This document shows positions 1-7,368 of a DNA stretch of 64,000 nt, in pieces. The notes beneath the pieces are model-generated. The model ran no database searches, was not told the DNA's origin, and saw only the letters and a program-made list of their open reading frames with translations. Made by a program: the position numbers and the translations under genes. The first letter of the stretch is position 1, and every line of letters begins with the position of its first letter. Source of the DNA: DATARH01 sp050246595 (lineage in GTDB: Bacteria; Pseudomonadota; Alphaproteobacteria; ATCC43930; CGMCC-115725); NCBI GenBank assembly GCA_050246595.1, contig JBFWVT010000002.1:121039-185038 (forward strand), in the 5' to 3' direction.

Positions 1-69
1 GATTAACGCGAGCCGGCGGGGAGGCGCGTCAACCCGGTCTTTACAGAGGCCGGAGCGGAGGACGTGTTT

Positions 70-1431
70 ATGGAAAGGAAATCGCTGACTCGACGCAGCA
101 TCCTGAGATCGGCCGCGATCGGGTCCTCGACGCTCGCCGCGTCAACATTTGCCAAGCCGTTTGTAAGCGGTGTCTTTGCTGCCGGCAGACTTGAAATCGG
201 ATTGTGGGATCATTGGGTGCCGGGCGGCAACGAAGCCTGGAAAAAACTCGCCCAAGAATTCGGCGACAAGAACAAGGTCGATGTCAATCTCGACTTCATC
301 ACCTCGCAGGGCGACAAGCTCAACCTGACGATCGCCGCCGAGGCGGCGGCCGGGGCCGGGCACGACATTGTCCGTCTGGCCGACTCGCAACCCGGCGCCT
401 ATGGCAAGGCTCTCGAACCGCTCGACGAGATCACCGTGGCGCTGATCCAGAAGTTCGGGAAGGAATTGGAGGGTTCCCGATACGGCGGGTTTCACGACGG
501 CCACTGGATGGCTGTGCCGGTCTCGCAAGGGACGATCGCGATCCCCTGCTGCGGCCGCATCGACCTGTTGAAGCAGCACGCCGGGCTCGATCTGCAAAAA
601 ATGTATCCGGCCGGCATGCCGGCCGATAAGGAACTGGCCGAGCACTGGACTTGGGATACGTTCCTCAAGACCGCCGACACGATGAACAAGGCCGGCTACC
701 CGTTCGGTTTGCCGCTCAGCACCTGGACCGACGCGAACAACTGGGTCAACTCGGTCTTTTCCAGCCACGGCGCCTTTCTTGTCGACGAGAAGGGCAACAC
801 CACGGTGGATAGCGAGGCGACCCGGCAGGTACTCGAATGGTTCAAGAAGCTGGTGCCGCATTTGCCGGACAGCGTCTTCGCCTGGGACAACTCGCAGAAC
901 AATAAACATCTGATTTCGGGCCAGGGTTCGCTGATCATGAACCCGCCCTCGGCCTGGGCGGTGGCGGTGCGCGACCGGCCCGATATCGGCAAGAAACTCT
1001 GGCACCTCCCGGCACCGAAAGGTCCGAAGGGACGCTATGTCGGCACCAATTTCGGCTTTCTCGGTGTTTGGGAGTTCTCTCCGAACAAATCGGCGGCCCA
1101 GGATTTTATCCGCTATGTGACGACGGAGCCGGCGTTCAAGACGATCGTCGATGCCAGCCGCGGCTATGACATCCCGCCCTACGCAAACCTGCGCGACTTC
1201 GACATCTGGAAGACCGAGGGGCCGCCAGTGGGGGTCAATTATCACTACCCGCCGCGCGGCGACGTTACCTCGGTGATGATCGGCTACCCGGCCCCGACGC
1301 AGATCGCCAACCACCTCTATGCGCAGGGCACGATCTGCAAGCTGGTGGCGCGTTACGCCAAGCAGGGATACTCGATGGACCGGGCGATCGCGCAAACCGC
1401 GGAGGAGATCGAAGGCTACAAGCGGGTGTGA
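70..1431 (+). CDS. ABC transporter substrate-binding protein (family 1, Tat-exported)
   Basis: A 453-residue periplasmic solute-binding protein of the extracellular family 1 (sugar/oligosaccharide) type. The N-terminus has a twin-arginine signal (LTRRSILRSA, Arg8-Arg9) followed by an Ala/Ser-rich stretch ending near Ala38; export folded through Tat is typical for this family in alphaproteobacteria. The ATG at 70 is preferred over the GTG at 64 because the GGAGG at about 57-61 is correctly spaced only for 70. No permease or ATPase gene is visible, so the rest of the transporter lies upstream of the window or elsewhere. The substrate cannot be read from sequence. Confidence 0.85.
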   Translation: MERKSLTRRSILRSAAIGSSTLAASTFAKPFVSGVFAAGRLEIGLWDHWVPGGNEAWKKLAQEFGDKNKVDVNLDFITSQGDKLNLTIAAEAAAGAGHDIVRLADSQPGAYGKALEPLDEITVALIQKFGKELEGSRYGGFHDGHWMAVPVSQGTIAIPCCGRIDLLKQHAGLDLQKMYPAGMPADKELAEHWTWDTFLKTADTMNKAGYPFGLPLSTWTDANNWVNSVFSSHGAFLVDEKGNTTVDSEATRQVLEWFKKLVPHLPDSVFAWDNSQNNKHLISGQGSLIMNPPSAWAVAVRDRPDIGKKLWHLPAPKGPKGRYVGTNFGFLGVWEFSPNKSAAQDFIRYVTTEPAFKTIVDASRGYDIPPYANLRDFDIWKTEGPPVGVNYHYPPRGDVTSVMIGYPAPTQIANHLYAQGTICKLVARYAKQGYSMDRAIAQTAEEIEGYKRV

Positions 1432-1441
1432 GCGTTAACGG

Positions 1442-1468
1442 GTCGTCCCGGGCGCGTTCCGGGACGAC
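1442..1468. terminator. Inverted repeat between convergent genes
   Basis: A perfect 10-bp stem (GTCGTCCCGG / CCGGGACGAC) with a 7-nt loop sits between the stop codons of two converging genes. There is no T-run, so it may act as a weak bidirectional terminator or be a dispersed palindrome. Confidence 0.4.
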
Positions 1469-1480
1469 GCCGCGCCGCGG

Positions 1481-2536
1481 TCAGTTGAAGCGCGGGCTGA
1501 CCTTTTCGCACAGCAATTGCAGCGACTTCATGACCCGGTCGTGCGGGATTTTGGTGCCGCAATTCATCTCGCACAGGATGCCGTCTAGACCGAGCGTTTC
1601 CTTCAGCCCCATCAGCCGGTCGGTGACGCGCTCCGGCGAGCCGACGATGATCTTCTCGCGCAGCGCGTCCTCGTAGGTGATCTCCTGCAGACGCCGGCCG
1701 CGCGCGGCGCGGTCCTCGACCGCCCGCACCCCGGACCGGGTGGCCGAGTCTTCAAGCCGCTCGCCGAGATAGCGATAGAAGTACATGATGCTTTCCTCGG
1801 GTTCGCGGAGCGCCGCCTCGTCGGTTTCGGCGATATAGACCGGGGCGCGCAGGAACACCTTGCCCTCGCCGGGGTGCCCGGCCTCCTTCCACGCCTTGCG
1901 GTAGGCGGTGATGTTGGGTTCCAGCTCCTCCAGCGTGCCGAGCCGGACCGCGACAAACACCGCGTGGCCGAGCTTGGCGATTGCCGGAAAGGTGTCGGCG
2001 CTGTTCGCCGCGACGCGGATTTCGGGCCACGGCTTCTGATACGGTTTCGGTGTCGCCGCGACATTTTCAAAGCTGTAATACTTGCCCTGGTACGAAAACC
2101 GCTCCTCGGTCCAGGCTTGTTTCAGGATCTCGAGCGTCTCGGCGAAGCGCTCGCGGCTTTCGCCGTATGGCACGCCATAGGCCTCGTAGGTGCGCGGAAA
2201 ACCGCTGCGCCCGACGCCGAAGATCAGGCGCCCGTGGCTGACCTGATCGACGGTGGCGACCTCCTCGGCGAGACGCAGCGGATGGCACAGCGGCAGCACC
2301 TGAACCGCGGTGCCGATCTTCATCCGCTTGGTGCGGGCGGCGATCGCGCTGGCCAGAGCCAGCGGCGCCGACAGAACCGAGCGCTCCGGCGCGATATGGA
2401 TCTCGGCCAGCCACATCGCGTCGAGACCCCAGCGCTCGGCCGCGTCGACCTGCTCGAACGAGATCGCGAACGCCTCCTCGTCGCTGATCCCGGCGGGCCG
2501 CTGAAATTCGTGAAACATGCCGAACTCGAACGCCAT
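1481..2536 (-). CDS. LLM-class flavin-dependent oxidoreductase
   Basis: A 351-residue bacterial-luciferase-like (F420/FMN-dependent) monooxygenase. The N-terminal block (MAFEFGMFHEF, then an EQVDAAERWGLDAMWLAE-type helix) and the central TATLTxPLCHPLRLAEEVAT-like region are the usual TIM-barrel signatures of the family. The ATG at 2536 has a GGAG upstream; an in-frame extension to 2644 is basic, low in conserved sequence and not needed. It converges on the binding-protein gene. The substrate is unknown; relatives oxidise organic sulfur compounds, alkanes or antibiotics. Confidence 0.85.
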   Translation of the reverse strand: MAFEFGMFHEFQRPAGISDEEAFAISFEQVDAAERWGLDAMWLAEIHIAPERSVLSAPLALASAIAARTKRMKIGTAVQVLPLCHPLRLAEEVATVDQVSHGRLIFGVGRSGFPRTYEAYGVPYGESRERFAETLEILKQAWTEERFSYQGKYYSFENVAATPKPYQKPWPEIRVAANSADTFPAIAKLGHAVFVAVRLGTLEELEPNITAYRKAWKEAGHPGEGKVFLRAPVYIAETDEAALREPEESIMYFYRYLGERLEDSATRSGVRAVEDRAARGRRLQEITYEDALREKIIVGSPERVTDRLMGLKETLGLDGILCEMNCGTKIPHDRVMKSLQLLCEKVSPRFN

Positions 2537-2735
2537 CGTCTTATCTCCGTCTCTCCCGCGAAGCTTTGCTCGGCGGGGCTCGCCTGGCCAATTCCGATTG
2601 GAGCTTAGCGGACGAGTTCGTATCTGCGCGAGTCGAGAAAACATGCGGCCGCATGCGCTGTCCGCGTCGCGCCGGCGCCGCCGGTAAGCGAACCACGCCG
2701 CAATCTCCGAGCCGGCCGATTCTCCGCCCCCGAGA

Positions 2736-2757
2736 TCGGTCGTCGATCGACGACCGA
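2736..2757. promoter_or_regulatory. 22-bp perfect palindrome, probable operator
   Basis: A perfect 22-bp dyad whose left half is TCGGTCGTCGA, with no spacer, lying 40 bp upstream of the small gene at 2798 and about 200 bp upstream of the divergent LLM gene. There is no T-run. Position and symmetry suggest a binding site for a dimeric regulator rather than a terminator. Confidence 0.4.
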
Positions 2758-2797
2758 GTGGTACGACAGGCGCAGAGTTCCCAGATGCGGAGGCGCC

Positions 2798-3055
2798 ATG
2801 GCGTTCGACACGCTCTCCTATGCCCGACGACTAAAGCATGCCGGAATGCCGGAGGCGCAGGCCAAGGTCATTGCCGAAGCCACGCGCGATCTTATTACCT
2901 CCGATGCCGCAACCAAGGCCGATATCGCGGACCTCAAGCACGAGATCGAAATCGTCCGCCGTGAAGTGGCCGAAATGGGTCTGCGCGTCACCGTCCGGCT
3001 CGGAGCACTGATCGCCGTCGGCGTCGGCATTCTCGCCGCTCTCATCAAGCTCTAA
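2798..3055 (+). CDS. DUF1640/CCDC90-like coiled-coil membrane protein
   Basis: An 85-residue protein. The N-terminal half (AFDTLSYARRLKHAGMPEAQ) matches the bacterial DUF1640 family related to mitochondrial CCDC90/MCUR1. A central heptad-rich coiled coil (about residues 35-62) and a C-terminal membrane helix (about 65-84) complete the usual layout. The biochemical role of bacterial members is not established. The start is supported by a GGAGG-type sequence just before the ATG. Confidence 0.75.
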   Translation: MAFDTLSYARRLKHAGMPEAQAKVIAEATRDLITSDAATKADIADLKHEIEIVRREVAEMGLRVTVRLGALIAVGVGILAALIKL

Positions 3056-3450
3056 CCGCCGGAATGCGGCTGCTCGCCCATGGCGACCGACCGATCGTGG
3101 GCAACGGCGCCGCCCCGCAAGCGCGGCGTGTATCGCGGCGGCCGTGTCGGGCGACATAGACGTTAACTCTTTATTTATAAAATTCCGGGCGCAACTTTTG
3201 GTTCGATCGGATACACAGGTAATGCCGCTCCGAGCCCGCAGTTCCCCCATCTGCATCTGTTCCGGCTTCCCCCGAAATCCCCCCGGAACCTGGCTCGGAG
3301 CGGCCATACCGCCAAGGCGGAAATCCGGCTGCCGCGATTGCGAGAATTTTACCCGTCATCTGCGCGCGCTTGCCTGACCGGCCGACGGGGAATAATCTTC
3401 TACGCATTCGGCGATTCCACAGCCGATATATTCTACGGAGGGCCAAGCTG
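3056..3450. other. Non-coding interval, 395 bp, with AT-rich core
   Basis: No convincing gene was found. The first 100 bp are GC-rich; an AT-rich patch at about 3155-3190 (AACTCTTTATTTATAAAATT) may contain promoter elements for the cupin gene at 3451. No long inverted repeat is obvious. Confidence 0.4.
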
Positions 3451-3954
3451 ATGGCGTTCACGCTCGATGAATTTTCGGCCGAGGCGCACCGCATTCTCGC
3501 CGCCGACCCCGGCCCGGAAGGCCGCAAGAAGATCTGCGAGCTGGTCAGCCGCGCCAGCACCGACCCGGATTTTGTCGCCCGGCACCTGCCCGATGACGGC
3601 CCGGAGCGCAAGATCCTCTACGAGGACCCGGAACTCGGCTTCTGCATCCTCGGTCACGTCAACCGCGGCGCCAAGGCGAGCCAGCCGCACGATCACGGCC
3701 CGACCTGGGCGATCTACGGCCAGGCAGAGGGCGAGACGATCATGACCGACTGGGCGAAAGTCGCCGAGCCGACCGAGACCGAGCCGGGCAAGGTGCGCCA
3801 TGTCCGCGACTACAAGCTGACCCCGGGCGCCGCCTATGTCTACAACGAGGGCGACCTGCACTCGCCGCGGCGCGACGCCTCGACCAAGCTGATCCGCATC
3901 GAAGGCCGCAACGTCGAGAAGATCCGCCGCTATCCTTACGAGCGGGTCGCCTAG
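3451..3954 (+). CDS. Cupin protein, cysteine dioxygenase-like
   Basis: A 167-residue single cupin. The metal-binding pattern is visible: His80 and His82 in QPHDHGPTWAIYG, acidic residues at about 93-95, and His137 in NEGDLHSPRR. The fold and length resemble cysteine/thiol dioxygenase-like proteins (about 170-200 residues), but the substrate is not determined by what can be seen. The ATG at 3451 is preceded by GGAGGG at about 3437, which decides it over an upstream in-frame start at 3370. It stands alone between two non-coding gaps. Confidence 0.7.
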   Translation: MAFTLDEFSAEAHRILAADPGPEGRKKICELVSRASTDPDFVARHLPDDGPERKILYEDPELGFCILGHVNRGAKASQPHDHGPTWAIYGQAEGETIMTDWAKVAEPTETEPGKVRHVRDYKLTPGAAYVYNEGDLHSPRRDASTKLIRIEGRNVEKIRRYPYERVA

Positions 3955-4051
3955 ACCGCCTGTTCGGGCGTCGTCCCCGTGTCGAGATCGGCGTCGTTCC
4001 TGGGTAAATCGGTGAACGGCGCCGGTCTGCCGCGTCCCGTTTCTCGCTGAG

Positions 4052-4585
4052 TCAGCCCGGACGGCGTCCCTGCGGTTCGCCCCGCGCTGCCGGGCCGGAG
4101 GGCGGGGCTGCGGTGAACAGCCGGTCGGCGGTCTGTTTCTGCTGCTCCAACAGGCTGGCGTAGAGCGTTTCGAGAGCCGGCACCAGCCGCTTTAGGTTGT
4201 CGGCCTCGGTCTGCGCGAAACTCGCCGCCATGCGCAGACTTTCGACGGCATTCTGCCGGGCGTCCTTTTGCGCCTTCTGCATCAACACTTCCATTGCCTG
4301 TGCGTTCTGTTTGACGACATTGGCGAAGCTCTCAAATTGCGGCTGCTGCGCGGCGGTGATGTTGAGCCGCTGTTTGATTTCTGCGAGCTTCGCATCGACC
4401 GGATCGCTGGCCGGTGCCGTCTGCCGCGTTGCCGCACCGGGTTTCTGTGCGGCCGGGGATTGGGTCTGTGCCGTTGCGCTGTCCGCGGCAATGCCGAGCG
4501 ACAGTATCAAAACGGCGCCGGCGAGTGCCCACGGCGCGGCGGGGCGTCTCGGGCGAATAACCGGGCGGTCAAGCGCGTATGGCAT
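4052..4585 (-). CDS. Spy/LTXXQ-type periplasmic protein
   Basis: A 177-residue secreted helical protein. The first 40 residues contain a basic N-terminus and a hydrophobic segment (PWALAGAVLILSLGIAA) ending in an Ala-x-Ala signal peptidase-type site. The mature part begins with a low-complexity Gln/Ala/Pro stretch, then a helical region starting LNITAAQQPQFESF that fits the LTxxQ motif of the Spy chaperone family. Family members bind unfolded periplasmic proteins or sense metals and envelope stress. The start at 4585 excludes 75 in-frame residues that lack any exported-protein character. Confidence 0.7.
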   Translation of the reverse strand: MPYALDRPVIRPRRPAAPWALAGAVLILSLGIAADSATAQTQSPAAQKPGAATRQTAPASDPVDAKLAEIKQRLNITAAQQPQFESFANVVKQNAQAMEVLMQKAQKDARQNAVESLRMAASFAQTEADNLKRLVPALETLYASLLEQQKQTADRLFTAAPPSGPAARGEPQGRRPG

Positions 4586-4995
4586 GGATCGGGTCCTTCT
4601 CGCGTGTGGCAGCGGGACGGGCAAGCGCGCGGCATCGTCAGGCGGTGCGCGGAACGCTGCCCGCGAGCCGGTAAACGATTGTCCCGCCGTGTTATGCCGA
4701 ACCTGCATCGTTTCGTGTCTTTTGGCGAGGGTTCGCCCGGCCCGCCGCCGCGCCGCGCCCTCCTCGTGCCGGAAGACGCAGCTCTCGGCCTCCGCAAGCA
4801 GGAGACGCACTTCCTAAACCCTCCTCCGCAACCCCCGGATCACCCCCGGGCTGTGATCCGGGGGTTGCGGAGGGGAGGGAAGGGGGGTATCGGCCGGCTC
4901 GTTCGGAGTCGGTCCGGAGACTGGCGAAGCGGAAAAATCCCCGCCATGATCGCCCGCGTCGCAAGTTCGGGTCGCATATCGGGAGGGCGAGAGGG
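4586..4995. other. Intergenic region between divergent genes, 410 bp
   Basis: Separates the Spy-like gene (minus) and the SDR gene (plus), so it should contain both promoters. The main visible structure is the long inverted repeat at 4823-4873. No coding sequence is supported on either strand; open frames here are GC-driven. Confidence 0.4.
4823..4873. repeat. 21-bp perfect inverted repeat, 9-nt loop
   Basis: Arms 4823-4843 and 4853-4873 are exactly complementary (inner ends GGATCAC / GTGATCC). No T-run follows, so a dispersed REP-type palindrome is more likely than an intrinsic terminator. Confidence 0.7.
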
Positions 4996-5745
4996 ATGAA
5001 GATCGATCTGTCCGGAAAACGCGCCGTGGTCACTGGCGGCAGCCGCGGCATCGGCCGCGCGATCGCGCTCGGTCTGGCCGATGCCGGCGCGTCGGTATCG
5101 GTCTGCGCCCGCGGCGCCGACGGTCTCGCACCGGTGCGAGACGCGATCGCCGCACGTGGCGTGACCGCGCATGCGCAGGCCTGCGACGTTGCCGATCTGC
5201 AATCCTTGTCGGCCTATATCGACGATGCCGCCGAGGCGCTCGGCGGCATCGACATCCTGGTGTGCAACGCCTCGGGGTTTGGCACCAGCAACGATGAGGC
5301 GGGCTGGGCGCGCAGCATCGATGTCGATCTGCTCGGCACCGTGCGCGCAATCCGGGCAGCGGCGCCTTATCTCGAAAAGAGCGGCTCCGGCGCGATCGTC
5401 AACATTTCCTCCATTTCGGGGTTGCGCGCGGCGGCGCGCACGGTGCCCTACGGCGCGGTCAAGGCGGCGTTGATCGAATATACGATGAGCGAGGCGGCGG
5501 CGCTGGCCAGGAAGGGCATCCGCGTCAACTGCGTCGCGCCGGGTTCGATCGAATTCCCCGGCGGCAGTTGGGAAAAGCGCAAGAGCGACGCGCCAAACCT
5601 CTACAACGCGATCCTGCGCAGCATCCCGTTCGGCCGTCTTGGCCACCCCGAGGAGGTCGCCAACGTCGTCGTGTTTCTCGCGTCGCCGCTCGCCAACTGG
5701 GTCACAGGACAGACGATCTCGGTGGATGGCGGCCAGCTGCTCTGA
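4996..5745 (+). CDS. SDR-family NAD(P)-dependent oxidoreductase
   Basis: A 249-residue classical short-chain dehydrogenase. The cofactor loop TGGSRGIG is at residues 13-20, the catalytic Ser at 141 (NISSISG), and Tyr152/Lys156 in PYGAVK. The usual NNAG motif is changed to CNASG at about 90-93, which is seen in some subfamilies. The C-terminus ends in the standard TGQTISVDGG. The ATG has GGGAGGGCGAGAGGG upstream. The substrate is unassigned: a 3-oxoacyl-, sugar- or hydroxy-acid dehydrogenase are all possible. Confidence 0.85.
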   Translation: MKIDLSGKRAVVTGGSRGIGRAIALGLADAGASVSVCARGADGLAPVRDAIAARGVTAHAQACDVADLQSLSAYIDDAAEALGGIDILVCNASGFGTSNDEAGWARSIDVDLLGTVRAIRAAAPYLEKSGSGAIVNISSISGLRAAARTVPYGAVKAALIEYTMSEAAALARKGIRVNCVAPGSIEFPGGSWEKRKSDAPNLYNAILRSIPFGRLGHPEEVANVVVFLASPLANWVTGQTISVDGGQLL

Positions 5746-5807
5746 AGCCGCTTTGGCGGAATACGCTTCGCTCTTCCGGCCTACGAAGCTACGAAGCGTG
5801 AGGTGGT

Positions 5808-5837
5808 GTAGGGCGGATAAGCGCAGCGCAATCCGCC
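5808..5837. repeat. REP-like palindrome headed by GTAG
   Basis: GTAG followed by GGCGGAT ... ATCCGCC (arms 5812-5818 and 5831-5837). A second near-identical copy is at 21377-21402. The GTAG head and imperfect stem are typical of REP elements mobilised by TnpA-REP transposases. Confidence 0.65.
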
Positions 5838-5856
5838 ACGATGCGGGATCGGCATC

Positions 5857-6441
5857 TCAAATATCGAGAAACGCCGTCTCGTTTTCGCCCTGCAAGATGA
5901 TGTCGAAGCGATAGACCGGCTCCTCGCCGTCCTCCGCCCGCCGGGCCAGCAGCGTGCCGCGCACCGCCTCGTCCTCGATCGACAACAGCAGCGGGTCGGC
6001 CGCGTTGCGCGGTTCATCCGTGAAATAAATCCGCGTATAGAGGTGCCGCAGCAGCCCGCGCGCGAACACGGCGACATTGATATGCGGCGCCTGCAACGCG
6101 TTGCCGCGCCCCGGAACCGGCCCCGGTTTGATCGTGACCAGCCGGAACCCGCCCGCGGCATCGGTCGCGACCCGACCGAAGCCGCGGAACCCCGGATCGA
6201 GCGGCGCGTCGTCCCGTTGGTCGTCCGGGTGATTGTAGCGCCCGGCTTCGTTGGCCTGCCACACCTCGATCACCGCGTCCGGCACCGGGGCACCGTCGCC
6301 GTCGAGCACCCGGCCTTCCACGACGATGCGTTCCCCCTGCGGGTCGCCGACCGTCAGATCGGCCCATTCCGGCCGGTCCATCCCGAGATGAAAAAACGGA
6401 CCGACCGTCTGCGACGGGGTTGGGATCAGCTTTTCGGCCAT
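5857..6441 (-). CDS. pcaG: Protocatechuate 3,4-dioxygenase, alpha subunit
   Basis: A 194-residue alpha subunit of the intradiol ring-cleavage dioxygenase that opens protocatechuate to 3-carboxy-cis,cis-muconate in the beta-ketoadipate pathway. The start PTPSQTVGPFFHLG and the IEVWQANEAGRYNHP block are characteristic. As expected for the alpha chain, the Tyr/His iron ligands are not all kept (APHINVAVF where beta has HLH). It follows pcaH with one intervening base, a co-translated heterodimer arrangement. Confidence 0.93.
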   Translation of the reverse strand: MAEKLIPTPSQTVGPFFHLGMDRPEWADLTVGDPQGERIVVEGRVLDGDGAPVPDAVIEVWQANEAGRYNHPDDQRDDAPLDPGFRGFGRVATDAAGGFRLVTIKPGPVPGRGNALQAPHINVAVFARGLLRHLYTRIYFTDEPRNAADPLLLSIEDEAVRGTLLARRAEDGEEPVYRFDIILQGENETAFLDI

Positions 6442-6442
6442 G

Positions 6443-7153
6443 TCAGCACGGGTCCGTCGGGGTCGCGCCGCGGCCGCGCAACACCAGGTCGAAACGATAG
6501 CCGAGCGCCCATTCCGGCTCGCTGAGACCGGGGTCGTAGGTGCAGATCAGCCGTTCGCGCGCCGCCTCGTCGGCGGTGCTCTGAAAGATCGGGTCGTATT
6601 GCAGCAGCGGATCGCCCGGAAAATACATCTGCGTAACCAGCCTTGTCGCAAAGCCGGGTCCGAACACGCCGAAATGGAGATGCGCCGGGCGCCACGCATT
6701 CGGCGTGTTGCGCCAGGGATAGGCGCCGGGCTTGATCGTCACAAACCGGTACGAGCCGTCGGCGCCGGTCACGACGTGGCCGGCCCCGGTGAAGTTCGGG
6801 TCGAGCGGCGCATCGTGCTGGTCGGCCGGGTGATGATAGCGCCCGGCCGCGTTGCACTGCCACAACTCGATCAGCGTCCCCGCTACCGGCCTTGCGTCCT
6901 CGTCGAGCACGCTTCCGGTCACGATGATGCGCTCGCCGAGCGGCTCCCCTTGGTGCTGCTTTGTCAGATCGGTCGTGTCCGGCCCGGCCCAGAAATCGGC
7001 GAAGACCGGCCCGGTCACCTCGGACAGCGTGTGCTCGACCGGAATCGGCGCCCGGCGAGGCGCGCGTTTCGGCGTGCTCTGATATTCGGGGTACAGATAA
7101 GGCGGGGTCGTGCCCGGACGCGGTCGGGCGAAGGGCAGAAACTCGGAGGTCAT
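6443..7153 (-). CDS. pcaH: Protocatechuate 3,4-dioxygenase, beta subunit
   Basis: A 236-residue catalytic beta subunit. The non-haem Fe(III) ligands are visible in order: Tyr in NAAGRYHHP, Tyr in KPGAYPWRN, and the His pair in WRPAHLHFGVFG. The ATG at 7153 is chosen because family members begin close to this point; an upstream ATG at 7186 would add 11 residues. It is the first gene of a pcaHG operon transcribed away from ppk1. No pca regulator or later pathway gene is present in the window. Confidence 0.93.
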   Translation of the reverse strand: MTSEFLPFARPRPGTTPPYLYPEYQSTPKRAPRRAPIPVEHTLSEVTGPVFADFWAGPDTTDLTKQHQGEPLGERIIVTGSVLDEDARPVAGTLIELWQCNAAGRYHHPADQHDAPLDPNFTGAGHVVTGADGSYRFVTIKPGAYPWRNTPNAWRPAHLHFGVFGPGFATRLVTQMYFPGDPLLQYDPIFQSTADEAARERLICTYDPGLSEPEWALGYRFDLVLRGRGATPTDPC

Positions 7154-7368
7154 CGTCGGCACTCGCAATATCGGGACCGCTTGCATCCCGCTCGCACGCA
7201 GCCGCAGCGGAAGCGGCCGGCCCGATTGTCCCCGGATACGCCCCGGCTGGTCAATTCTCCAGGGGTCAATTTCGCAGCGCCGGGCAACCGCATCGGCAGC
7301 CGGTCATATTCGGGCGCTGGAATCGCGCGCCGTTTCCCGCCATATCGAAGACGATAGAGGAGGACGCG

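Noticed and set aside
142..1395. 417-codon open frame on the minus strand opposite the ABC binding protein
   Set aside because: It is the antisense shadow of a well-supported gene in GC-rich DNA; it is Arg/Gly/Val-heavy with no domain pattern or ribosome site.
6961..7368. In-frame N-terminal extension of ppk1 by 136 residues
   Set aside because: It overlaps pcaH on the other strand, has no family similarity, and a good ribosome site precedes the GTG at 7369.
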